From the NCBI RefSeq assembly GCF_003245365.1, contig NZ_NBIU01000003.1:1-64000 (forward strand): DNA of 64,000 nucleotides, written 5' to 3'. Each line of letters opens with the position of its first letter. The first letter of the stretch is position 1. The stretch is from Helicobacter valdiviensis. Its GTDB lineage: Bacteria; Campylobacterota; Campylobacteria; Campylobacterales; Helicobacteraceae. The position numbers were made by a program, and so were the translations under genes. Below are positions 27,162-34,402 of this stretch, piece by piece. The notes beneath the pieces were generated by a model. That model was not told where the DNA came from. It was given only the letters and a program-made list of their open reading frames with translations, and ran no database searches.

Positions 27162-28187
27162 ATGAAAAAGTTATTGTTAGCTTCCATCTTTGCAGCATTT
27201 GCATTAGTAGGTTGTGGAAGTGAGAAAGCAGGTGATACAGCAGGAGCTAAAGCAGATCCTAATAAGACTTATGAGATTAAATTTGCTCATGTTGTGAGTG
27301 CAAATACTCCAAAAGGTAAGGCAGCAGACTTTTTTGCTAAGAGAGTGGAAGAGTTAAGTGGTGGTAAAATTAAAGTGCATGTTTATCCATCAGCACAGCT
27401 TGTAGATGATGATAAGGTTTTCCAAGAGTTAAAGAGAAACAATGTGCAAATGGCAGCGCCTAGTTTTTCTAAATTTACACCTTTTGCTAAGGAATTTAAT
27501 TTGTGGGATATTCCTTTTATCTTTAGAGATACAGAACATTTACATAAAGTAATGGATGGAGAAGTAGGGCAAATCTTAAAAGATGTGATTTCTCAAAAAG
27601 GATTTATTGCATTAGATTATTGGGATGCAGGATTTAAGCAATTTAGCACTAATAAAAAGCCTATTGTAAATCCAGAAGATGCAAAAGGGCAAAAAATGAG
27701 AATTATGAGCTCTAAAGTTTTAGAAGAGCAAACTAAAGCTATTAAAGCAATTCCACAAGTATTGCCATTTGGAGAGGTTTATTCTGCACTTCAAACAGGT
27801 GTAGTTGATGCAGCTGAAAATCCTCTTTCAAATCTTTATAATTCAAAATTCTATGAGGTGCAAAGTTCTATTACTATGTCAAATCATGGATATTTAGGAT
27901 ATTTAGTAGTTGTTAGTGATAAGTTTTGGCAAGGTTTGCCACAAGATTTACAAGAAGTTGTAAAAACGGCGATGAAAGAAGCTACTGCTTATGAGCGTGA
28001 AGAAAGTGCTAAAGAAGAAGCGATGCTTTTAGACAAGCTAAAAACAGATGATAAAACAGGCACAAAAATCTATGAGCTAACAGAAGATCAAAAGAAAGCT
28101 TGGCAAGAAGTGATGGTTGCGATTTATCCTAAGTTCTATGATATTGTTAGCAAAGAATTGATTGAAAAAACCATTAATACAAAATAA
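27162..28187 (+). CDS. dctP: TRAP transporter solute-binding protein (DctP family)
   Basis: 341 residues. The signal peptide ends in the lipobox LVGC, so the protein is probably an inner-membrane-anchored lipoprotein facing the periplasm. The DctP fold is shown by YEIKFAHVVSANTPKGKAA, YPSAQLVDDDKV and the signature around MRIMSSKVLEEQ with GEVYSALQTGVVDAAENP. The Arg in the MRIM segment binds the ligand carboxylate in this family. The substrate is an organic acid, perhaps a C4-dicarboxylate, not proven by sequence. It heads dctPQM. Confidence 0.92.
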   Translation: MKKLLLASIFAAFALVGCGSEKAGDTAGAKADPNKTYEIKFAHVVSANTPKGKAADFFAKRVEELSGGKIKVHVYPSAQLVDDDKVFQELKRNNVQMAAPSFSKFTPFAKEFNLWDIPFIFRDTEHLHKVMDGEVGQILKDVISQKGFIALDYWDAGFKQFSTNKKPIVNPEDAKGQKMRIMSSKVLEEQTKAIKAIPQVLPFGEVYSALQTGVVDAAENPLSNLYNSKFYEVQSSITMSNHGYLGYLVVVSDKFWQGLPQDLQEVVKTAMKEATAYEREESAKEEAMLLDKLKTDDKTGTKIYELTEDQKKAWQEVMVAIYPKFYDIVSKELIEKTINTK

Positions 28188-28209
28188 ATTTTAAGCGAGT
28201 GAGGTTAGG

Positions 28210-28767
28210 GTGAATTTCTTTAAAGTTTTAGACATTCTTATTGCAGGAATGAATAAGAATGTCGCTGTAATTGGTATGGCTTTAGGTATTATAATTACTG
28301 CTTTAAATGTGGGGGTTAGGTATATTGCAGGATTTTATCCTGAAATTGGCTCTCTTACATGGGCAGAAGAGGTTGCTAGATATTGCTTTTTATGGTCTGC
28401 TTTTTTTGGAGCAGCGTATGGTTTTAGAAAAGGTGTGCATATAGCAGTAACCATGCTAATTGAGAAATTCCCTCACAAACTTGCTAAGGTTTGTGTGATT
28501 GGAAGCCATCTATTAAGTTCTATCTTTTTGGGCTTTATGTTTTATGCAAGTTTAGAGGTATGTCTTTTAAATTATGAAATGGGCTATATGAGCGAGGCGT
28601 TACACAGCGTTCCTTTATGGGTATTTTTACTTTGTTTGCCTATTGCGTTTTTAGGTGCTACTTATCGATCTTTGGAAAAAATCTATGAAGTTTCTAAGCT
28701 TCCTGCAGATAAGGTAGTTAAAAGCGCAGAAGATGAAATGATACACGATTCAGTAATAAAAGACTAA
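28210..28767 (+). CDS. dctQ: TRAP transporter small membrane subunit (DctQ family)
   Basis: 185 residues with four hydrophobic segments. TWAEEVARYCFLW is the DctQ signature and an Arg in the following GFRKGVHI loop is typical. The start is GTG at 28210. It pairs with the large subunit to import the ligand delivered by DctP using the sodium gradient. Gene order dctP-dctQ-dctM with short gaps is normal. Confidence 0.92.
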   Translation: MNFFKVLDILIAGMNKNVAVIGMALGIIITALNVGVRYIAGFYPEIGSLTWAEEVARYCFLWSAFFGAAYGFRKGVHIAVTMLIEKFPHKLAKVCVIGSHLLSSIFLGFMFYASLEVCLLNYEMGYMSEALHSVPLWVFLLCLPIAFLGATYRSLEKIYEVSKLPADKVVKSAEDEMIHDSVIKD

Positions 28768-28782
28768 GGTAGTGAGGGAAAA

Positions 28783-30111
28783 ATGAGTGTCGCCTTTTTG
28801 TTGATTGTTTTATTTGGTTTGTTGTTGCTTGGAGTGCCGGTTGCTATTTCTTTAGGGGTTAGTGCGGTTGCTACGATGTTGTTTTTTAGCTCCTATGATA
28901 TTTTTGGTGTGCCTGAAATTATGTTAAATGGGTTAAAACCTGCATTAATGGCTATCCCGATGTTTATCTTAGCAGGTTCTTTAATGAGTAAAGGAAGCAG
29001 TGCCCAAAGAATTGTAGATTTTGCTAAAAGCATTGTAGGGCATTTGCCAGGTGGGCTTCCTATGAGTGCAATTTTAGCTTGTATTATTTTTGCAGCTGTC
29101 AGTGGTAGCTCTCCTGCTACGGTAGTTGCGATTGGTTCTGTGATGTTTGTGGCATTAAAACAAGCAGGTTATCCTAATAGTTATTCAGTAGGTGCAATTA
29201 CTTCTGCAGGAAGTCTTGGAATCTTAATTCCCCCTTCTGTTGTTATGATTGTTTATGGAGTAACTGCGGAGGTTTCTATTGAAAAGCTCTTTATTGCAGG
29301 GGTTATTCCAGGATTGTTAGTGGGCGGAATGATGATGCTTTATGCTTATATAGGAGCAAAAAGACTAGGATTTAAATCTAGCAAACCTGCAAGCCTTAAA
29401 GAAAGGTGGCACAAGTTTAAAGCAGCGTTTTGGGCACTTTTAATCGTGTTTGTAGTAATTGGTGGAATTTATGCAGGGATTTTTACTGCTACTGAGGCAG
29501 CTGGAATTAGTGCAGTGTATGCTTTTATTATATCGGTATTTGTTTATAAAGATATAAAGATTAAAGATCTCTATCATGTCTTTTTAGATGCTGCAATTAC
29601 TACGGCAATGATTTTCTTTATCATTGGTTTTGCAGTTGTATTTGCACATTTTTTAACAAGCGAGAGAATTCCACATATGATTGCTGAATATTTGGTAAGT
29701 ATGAATATGAGTTGGTGGGTATTCTTGATTTTAGTAAATGTTGTCTTGTTTGTGATGGGGCAATTTATGGAGCCTAGCTCTGTTGTTATGATTATGACAC
29801 CACTGCTTTTACCCATTGCATTAGAGCTTGGGATAGATCCTATCCATTTTGGTATTGTTATGATTGTGAATATGGAGCTTGGTATGCTAACGCCACCTGT
29901 TGGGCTTAATCTCTTTGTGGCAAGTTCTCTTACAGGACTTAGCCTAAAAGATGTAACGCTCTCTATTGTCCCATGGCTATGTGTGCTTTTAGTGGGACTT
30001 GCACTTATTACTTACATACCTTCTATTTCTTTATGGCTTCCCAACTTTGATTGGCAAATAGTTGTAGATTTTTGGCAAAAAGTTGTAGATTTATGGAAGA
30101 ATCTCTTTTAG
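28783..30111 (+). CDS. dctM: TRAP transporter large membrane subunit (DctM family)
   Basis: 442 residues with about twelve membrane segments. Family motifs include GVPVAISLG, SGSSPATVVAIG, ITSAGSLGILIPPS and NMELGMLTPPVGLNLFV. It forms the transport path. The last 20 codons contain a short repeat (QIVVDFWQ, KVVDLWK) and overlap the start of ccdA by 19 bases. Confidence 0.94.
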   Translation: MSVAFLLIVLFGLLLLGVPVAISLGVSAVATMLFFSSYDIFGVPEIMLNGLKPALMAIPMFILAGSLMSKGSSAQRIVDFAKSIVGHLPGGLPMSAILACIIFAAVSGSSPATVVAIGSVMFVALKQAGYPNSYSVGAITSAGSLGILIPPSVVMIVYGVTAEVSIEKLFIAGVIPGLLVGGMMMLYAYIGAKRLGFKSSKPASLKERWHKFKAAFWALLIVFVVIGGIYAGIFTATEAAGISAVYAFIISVFVYKDIKIKDLYHVFLDAAITTAMIFFIIGFAVVFAHFLTSERIPHMIAEYLVSMNMSWWVFLILVNVVLFVMGQFMEPSSVVMIMTPLLLPIALELGIDPIHFGIVMIVNMELGMLTPPVGLNLFVASSLTGLSLKDVTLSIVPWLCVLLVGLALITYIPSISLWLPNFDWQIVVDFWQKVVDLWKNLF

Positions 30112-30842
30112 TTTTTTTAGATAAAGCTCCGCTTTTAATAAGTTTTCTAGCGGGGATTCTTACCTTTATTAGTCCTTGTATTTTACCACTTGTCCCTGCT
30201 TATCTCTCTTATATTTCTGAAATTTCTCTAAGTGAATTAAAAGGCGAAGTAAAGATTAATTTTGCTACAAGATTAATCATTTTAAGAAGTGCGGTGTTTT
30301 TTGTTTTGGGGCTTGGGATAGTTTTTGTGCTTATGGGTGCAATTAGTGCTAGAATCTTAAATGGTGGAATCTTGCTTAGTCCTTATGTGGCATATATTGC
30401 AGGTGGTGTGCTGATTGTTTTTGGGATTCATACCATGGGAATTATCCAAATTCCTTTTTTAAATTATCAAAAAACTTTTGCAATTAAAGGCAGTAATTTT
30501 ACTTTTTTAAGAGATTTTTTCACTCCTTTTTTATTGGGGATTAGCTTTTCTTTAGGCTGGACTCCTTGTGTGGGGCCAATTTTGGCAGGAATTATTTCAT
30601 TAGCGAGTTTAGAAGCAGGGAGAGGGATTATGCTTATGGTGTTTTATACTCTAGGGCTTAGTATTCCATTTTTGCTTTGTGCGTTGCTTATTGGCTCTAG
30701 TTTAAGCATTTTAAACAAAATCAAAGCCTATTTTAAGTGGATTGAATGGGTTGCAGGAGGACTTTTAATTATCATAGGAATCTTAGTAGCAAGTGGCGGG
30801 ATTAGCAAGATTTCTGATTTTTTGACTAAGTTTTATCAATGA
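30093..30842 (+). CDS. ccdA: Cytochrome c biogenesis / thiol-disulfide transmembrane protein (CcdA)
   Basis: 249 residues, about six membrane helices. Two conserved Cys-Pro sites are visible: SPCILPLVPAYLSYIS near residue 30 and GWTPCVGPILAGI in the second half. They carry electrons from cytoplasmic thioredoxin to periplasmic thiol proteins for cytochrome c maturation. I use the ATG at 30093; upstream codons of the frame lie in dctM and encode nothing like the family. The stop overlaps the next ATG (ATGA), tying it to the acyltransferase operon. Confidence 0.88.
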   Translation: MEESLLVFLDKAPLLISFLAGILTFISPCILPLVPAYLSYISEISLSELKGEVKINFATRLIILRSAVFFVLGLGIVFVLMGAISARILNGGILLSPYVAYIAGGVLIVFGIHTMGIIQIPFLNYQKTFAIKGSNFTFLRDFFTPFLLGISFSLGWTPCVGPILAGIISLASLEAGRGIMLMVFYTLGLSIPFLLCALLIGSSLSILNKIKAYFKWIEWVAGGLLIIIGILVASGGISKISDFLTKFYQ

Positions 30843-31330
30843 TAGAATTAAAAAACTTTACAAAACTTAGTAAAGAAGAAGCGATTATGGTTTTAAATTG
30901 GCGTAACCACCCCAATGTAGCTAGTTTTATGAATAATGCTACAATTAGCCCAAAAGAGCATTTAGAATTTTTGCAAAGCTTAAAAAGTGCCAAAGATAAA
31001 GAATATTTTTTAGCTTATGAGGGCGAAATCCCAATAGGTGTGATAGATTTTATAAATATAAAAGTTGGAGATTCTTGTGAATTTGGTATCTATCAAAATC
31101 CTAATTTAAAAGGGCAAGGCAATATATTAATGGAGGCTTTGTTAGATTATGCTTTTGGGATTTTAAAGGTAAAAGAACTAAAAGCACATGTGAAATGCGA
31201 CAACATAAAAGCTATGAATTTGTATGACAAGTTTGGTTTTAAACAGGTTGGAGAAAAAATCATAAACAATCAAAAAATGAAATTTATCAAGCTAGATTCT
31301 ACATTGTATTATAGTGGGGGGGGGGGATAA
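30839..31330 (+). CDS. pseH: GNAT acetyltransferase, PseH-like (amino-sugar N-acetyltransferase)
   Basis: 163 residues. It resembles PseH, which acetylates the 4-amino group of UDP-4-amino-4,6-dideoxy-N-acetyl-beta-L-altrosamine in the pseudaminic acid pathway for flagellin glycosylation. Matching features are the start motif VLNWRNHPNVASFM, SPKEHLEFLQSL, and the acetyl-CoA loop NPNLKGQGNILMEAL. The domain ends before a G11 tract at the last codons, after which a TAA stops it. With 10 or 13 G the frame would run 14 codons further and end at TAG directly before the next ATG. The ATG overlaps ccdA. Other nucleotide-sugar substrates are possible. Confidence 0.75.
   Translation: MIELKNFTKLSKEEAIMVLNWRNHPNVASFMNNATISPKEHLEFLQSLKSAKDKEYFLAYEGEIPIGVIDFINIKVGDSCEFGIYQNPNLKGQGNILMEALLDYAFGILKVKELKAHVKCDNIKAMNLYDKFGFKQVGEKIINNQKMKFIKLDSTLYYSGGGG
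31070..31240 (+). repeat. Direct repeat, copy A (GNAT core coding DNA)
   Basis: 171 bases in the 3' half of the first GNAT gene. By hand alignment about 160 of 171 positions equal those of 32962-33132, 1892 bases downstream in the same orientation. It encodes the acetyl-CoA-binding part of the domain. Confidence 0.9.
31316..31326 (+). repeat. Poly-G tract 1, 11 bases
   Basis: G11 after the GNAT domain, read as glycines with TAA straight after. 10 or 13 G lead to a TAG at 31368-31370 that abuts the ATG at 31371; 12 G lead to a stop after four more codons. Length change should therefore alter coupling to the formyltransferase more than GNAT activity. Confidence 0.92.
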
Positions 31331-31370
31331 TTTCCTATTAGCTCCACTTTCTTTTATGGGAGTTGCATAG

Positions 31371-32060
31371 ATGAAAGCTATAGTGATTGTAACCCAAAAG
31401 AAATGGAATATAAAAAACTTCTATAAACTGCAAAATATTTTTAAAAATTACAATTTATGCTTAATTACAGAACAGCAAAATTTAACGCTACAAAATTTAC
31501 AAAAAATAAATCCTAAATATATTTTCTTCCCTCATTGGTCTTATAAGATACAGCCTGAAATTTATAATAACTTTTCTTGTATTGTTTTTCATATGAGTGA
31601 TTTGCCTTATGGTAGAGGTGGTAGCCCATTGCAAAATCTAATAACTAGAGGCATAAAACACACAAAAATATCTGCATTAGAAGTCAATGATGTTTTAGAT
31701 GGTGGTGATATTTATTTAAAAAGCGATTTGGATATTTCTAAAGGAAGTGCTAAAAAAATTTATAAAAAAGCTTCTAAAATTATATTTTTTGACATGATTT
31801 CATATATTGTAAAAAATAATCCAACTCCTACAAGTCAAGTTGGAAAAATTGAGATCTTCAAAAGACGAAAAAGAGAAGAGAGTAATATTATCACACTAAC
31901 AAATAAAAACCTAAATTCTATATATGACTTTATTAGAATGCTTGATGCACCTACTTATCCGAGAGCTTTTATTGAGCTGGATAACTTCAAAATAGAATTT
32001 TCTAATGCTAAGAAAAATAAAAAAACAATATCTGGGAGATTTAAAATTTATGAAAAATAA
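31371..32060 (+). CDS. Formyltransferase-family protein (sugar N-formyltransferase-like)
   Basis: 229 residues with the formyltransferase fold of Fmt, PurN and sugar N-formyltransferases, which use N10-formyl-tetrahydrofolate. The active-site strip is VFHMSDLPYGRGGSPLQNL (about residue 80) and the Asp loop is EVNDVLDGGDIYL. The usual Asn of the Asn-x-His triad is Val here (V-F-H). A small C-terminal domain (about 170-229) is sugar-enzyme-like. A likely product is an N-formylated amino sugar, for example a formylated pseudaminic acid precursor, by context. GGGAG precedes the ATG. Its end overlaps the deacetylase start by 11 bases. Confidence 0.75.
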   Translation: MKAIVIVTQKKWNIKNFYKLQNIFKNYNLCLITEQQNLTLQNLQKINPKYIFFPHWSYKIQPEIYNNFSCIVFHMSDLPYGRGGSPLQNLITRGIKHTKISALEVNDVLDGGDIYLKSDLDISKGSAKKIYKKASKIIFFDMISYIVKNNPTPTSQVGKIEIFKRRKREESNIITLTNKNLNSIYDFIRMLDAPTYPRAFIELDNFKIEFSNAKKNKKTISGRFKIYEK

Positions 32061-33234
32061 AACTATATTGATTGTGGCAGCACATCCTGATGATGAAGTG
32101 CTAGGTTGCTTTGGGACGGTCGCTAGAATGATAAAAGAAGGAAACAAGGCTTATACTTTGGTGCTTGGAGAGGGCAAGAGCAGTAGAGCAATTGATAGAA
32201 ATGATATTTTGCAAGAATCGTATGAGATTTTAGATGATGAGTTTTATAAGGCAAACAAAAGCATTGGTATAAGTGAAGTCTTTAGGGAAAGATTTCCTGA
32301 TAACTCCTTTGATAGCGTTCCTTTACTTCATATTGTAAAGAGTATTGAAAAAATAAAGCAAAAAGTAAAGCCAGATATTATTTTTACGCATTATGAATCA
32401 GATTTAAATATTGATCACAAAATTACATTCCAAGCCGTGCTAACAGCTACTAGACCAATGTTGGGTGAATGTGTGAAAGAAATATATAGTTTTGAGGTGC
32501 TTTCATCAACAGAGTGGAAGTATCCAAATAGTTTTTCTCCCAATGTATTTGTTGATATTAGCAATACTTTGGAATTAAAAATAAATGCCATGAGGCTTTA
32601 TAAATCAGAATTGTGCGAGTATCCTCACCCAAGAAGCCTAAAAGGTATAGAATTAAACGCAAAACATCGCGGAATGCAAGTAGGACTAGAAAGTGTAGAA
32701 TCTTTTATGCTGGTTCGTTCTATAAAGTCATGTGTGATTAACTTTAAGAGTTTTAGGGATTTAAATTATGATGAGATAGCTATCGTATTTGCTTGGAGAA
32801 ATCATGCAAAAGTATCACGATTTATGAAGACAAATAATTTTTCATGGGAGATTCATAATAACTTTATAGAAAGTCTAAAGAATAGCAAAGATAGAGAATA
32901 TTTTTTGGTTTATAGTGGCGATGTTGCAATTGGAGTTGTGTATTTTGTTGATATAAATTTGGATTCTTGTGAGTTTGGTATCTATCAAAATCCTAATTTA
33001 AAAGGGCAAGGCAATATATTAATGGAGGCTTTATTAGATTATGCTTTTGGGATTTTAAAGATAAAAGAACTAAAAGCACATGTGAAATGTGAAAATACAA
33101 AAGCTATGAATTTGTATAGTAAATTTGGTTTTATTATAGAAAAAGAGGGCAAAATAAAAGGAGAAGATATGTATTTTATCAAGCTTTGTTTTGAAAAATA
33201 CTCTACTATCTGCGGGGGGGGGGGCAATCTTTAG
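32050..33234 (+). CDS. Fusion of PIG-L/LmbE deacetylase and GNAT acetyltransferase
   Basis: 394 residues, two enzymes in one chain. Residues 1-230 are a PIG-L-type zinc N-deacetylase: AAHPDDEVLGC near residue 10 gives the metal-binding His-Pro-Asp-Asp, and SDLNIDHK holds the later His. Residues about 232-390 are a PseH-like GNAT (VFAWRNHAKVSRFM, NPNLKGQGNILMEAL). I start at the ATG at 32050; the frame is open 15 codons further up but there it lies within the formyltransferase gene. One chain could remove an N-acetyl group and add another acyl group. It ends just after a G11 tract; with 12 G it would end in TGA overlapping the next ATG. Confidence 0.75.
   Translation: MKNKTILIVAAHPDDEVLGCFGTVARMIKEGNKAYTLVLGEGKSSRAIDRNDILQESYEILDDEFYKANKSIGISEVFRERFPDNSFDSVPLLHIVKSIEKIKQKVKPDIIFTHYESDLNIDHKITFQAVLTATRPMLGECVKEIYSFEVLSSTEWKYPNSFSPNVFVDISNTLELKINAMRLYKSELCEYPHPRSLKGIELNAKHRGMQVGLESVESFMLVRSIKSCVINFKSFRDLNYDEIAIVFAWRNHAKVSRFMKTNNFSWEIHNNFIESLKNSKDREYFLVYSGDVAIGVVYFVDINLDSCEFGIYQNPNLKGQGNILMEALLDYAFGILKIKELKAHVKCENTKAMNLYSKFGFIIEKEGKIKGEDMYFIKLCFEKYSTICGGGGNL
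32962..33132 (+). repeat. Direct repeat, copy B (GNAT core coding DNA)
   Basis: Partner of 31070-31240. Recombination between the copies would delete 1892 bases, including the formyltransferase and deacetylase, and leave one intact GNAT frame. Confidence 0.9.
33214..33224 (+). repeat. Poly-G tract 2, 11 bases
   Basis: G11 at the end of the deacetylase-GNAT gene. In this register the frame stops three codons later. With 12 G it runs 13 codons past the tract to a TGA overlapping the ATG at 33263 (ATGA); with 10 G it ends after four codons. Confidence 0.92.
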
Positions 33235-33262
33235 TTAGTGGCTTAGAATTTAGGGTGGCTGC

Positions 33263-33901
33263 ATGAAGGTAGCCATTTTAACTTCTAAAAATCAGTGGTT
33301 TATTCCCTATGCTAGAGAATTGGCACGAAATCTTAAATGTCCCTTGTATTTTTCTCATACAGAGCTTATGGAGTCTTATGAGATAGTTTTTATCCTCTCT
33401 TATCATTCTATTATTCCTAAAGAATTTTTGGATAAAAATAAGCATAATCTTGTAATACATGCCTCACCCCTTCCAAAAGGTAAGGGGTGGTCGCCGATGT
33501 TTTGGCAGGTTTTAGAAGGTAAAAATGAGATTGTCTTTAGCCTATTTGAAGCAGATTCTAGTGTGGATAGTGGAGATATTTATTTGCAAGATACGCTACA
33601 GCTAAGCGGTTATGAACTCTATGAAGAGCTAAGAGAACTTCAAGCTAAAATGTGTCAAAAAATGTGCTTGGATTTTTTAAAAAAATATCCGAAATTAGAA
33701 TCCAAAAAGCAAGTTGGAGATGAGAGTTTCTATCAAAAACGCACAAAAGATTCAAGTGAGTTAGATATAAAAAAGAGTATTGAAGAACAATTTAATCTCC
33801 TAAGAATAGTAAGTAATGAAGAATTTCCAGCATTTTTCTATAAAGATGGTAGAAAATTTATTATAAAAATTTATGATTTTAGCGGGGGGGGGGTGAATTA
33901 G
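33263..33901 (+). CDS. Second formyltransferase-family protein, phase-variably fusable to a GNAT
   Basis: 212 residues. Formyltransferase fold with VIHASPLPKGKGWSPMF in the catalytic strip (about residue 71) and ADSSVDSGDIYL as the Asp loop; again Val replaces the usual catalytic Asn (V-I-H). It is distant from the first formyltransferase, so it is not a recent duplicate. The catalytic domain is complete at IIKIYDF, then a G10 tract gives GGGVN and stop. With 11 G the frame continues without a stop into the next GNAT, making a protein of about 364 residues. The ATG follows TTAGGGTGG. Confidence 0.75.
   Translation: MKVAILTSKNQWFIPYARELARNLKCPLYFSHTELMESYEIVFILSYHSIIPKEFLDKNKHNLVIHASPLPKGKGWSPMFWQVLEGKNEIVFSLFEADSSVDSGDIYLQDTLQLSGYELYEELRELQAKMCQKMCLDFLKKYPKLESKKQVGDESFYQKRTKDSSELDIKKSIEEQFNLLRIVSNEEFPAFFYKDGRKFIIKIYDFSGGGVN
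33884..33893 (+). repeat. Poly-G tract 3, 10 bases
   Basis: G10 at the formyltransferase/GNAT junction. 10 G gives a stop (TAG at 33899); 11 G gives an in-frame fusion through GELALIDYLDIRSDEAL; 12 G gives an immediate TGA. This is the clearest on/off switch in the operon. Confidence 0.93.
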
Positions 33902-33915
33902 CACTCATTGATTAT

Positions 33916-34356
33916 TTGGATATAAGAAGTGATGAAGCTCTTACAATTTTACAAATGAGAAATGAAAAAAGTGTGCGTAAATTCCTATACAATCAAGAAG
34001 AAATCACGCAAGAAGAGCATTTTAGATTTTTACAATCTTTAAAAAAGAGTGCTAAGAAGTATTATTTAATCCAGTTTTTGGGCGTAAATTTAGGAAGTAT
34101 TAATTTTGAAATTAAAAAAGAGGGTGTGGAATTTGGATTTTATGCAAATCCGTTTTTAGAATTTGTTGGGATTGGTAGGATTTTGGAGCAGATTTCTATT
34201 TTTTATACATTTTTTGTTTTGCATAAAGATAGATTGATTTTAGAAGTGTTTAAAGAAAATAAGGCAGTGGTGAATTTGCATAAGAAGTTTGGTTTTGTTG
34301 TGGTTAGTGATTGCAATAAAAAAGGAATTTTTAAAATGGAGCTTAGGAGGTGGTAA
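33916..34356 (+). CDS. Third GNAT acetyltransferase domain, split from the formyltransferase by the G10 tract
   Basis: About 146 residues from a TTG. It is PseH-like (LQMRNEKSVRKFLYNQEEI, NPFLEFVGIGRILEQI, NLHKKFGF) but distant from the other two GNATs. It has no ATG at a sensible place and no ribosome site: the frame opens within the G tract. It is most likely the C-terminal domain of a bifunctional formyltransferase-GNAT made only when tract 3 has 11 (or 8 or 14) G. In the sequenced state it should be off or made only through slippage. Confidence 0.65.
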   Translation: MDIRSDEALTILQMRNEKSVRKFLYNQEEITQEEHFRFLQSLKKSAKKYYLIQFLGVNLGSINFEIKKEGVEFGFYANPFLEFVGIGRILEQISIFYTFFVLHKDRLILEVFKENKAVVNLHKKFGFVVVSDCNKKGIFKMELRRW

Positions 34357-34371
34357 GTTTGATTTTGTTAG

Positions 34372-34377
34372 TATAAT
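34372..34377 (+). promoter_or_regulatory. -10 element of hisF
   Basis: TATAAT preceded by TTAG, 25 bases upstream of the hisF ATG. It separates hisF transcription from the phase-variable operon. Confidence 0.5.
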
Positions 34378-34402
34378 GTAAAAATTAATAAAAGTAGTCA
34401 AA

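Noticed and set aside
30051-30092. Upstream extension of ccdA
   Set aside because: The added residues come from the repeated end of dctM in another frame; the ATG at 30093 gives the normal CcdA start.
30050-30100. Short direct repeat in the dctM/ccdA overlap (AGTTGTAGATTT twice) as a regulatory element
   Set aside because: It encodes a repeated amphipathic motif at the end of DctM and shows no promoter or operator feature.
31371-32060. Methionyl-tRNA formyltransferase (fmt)
   Set aside because: It is far shorter than Fmt (about 300 residues), lacks the usual C-terminal tRNA-binding domain and is surrounded by sugar-acyl genes.
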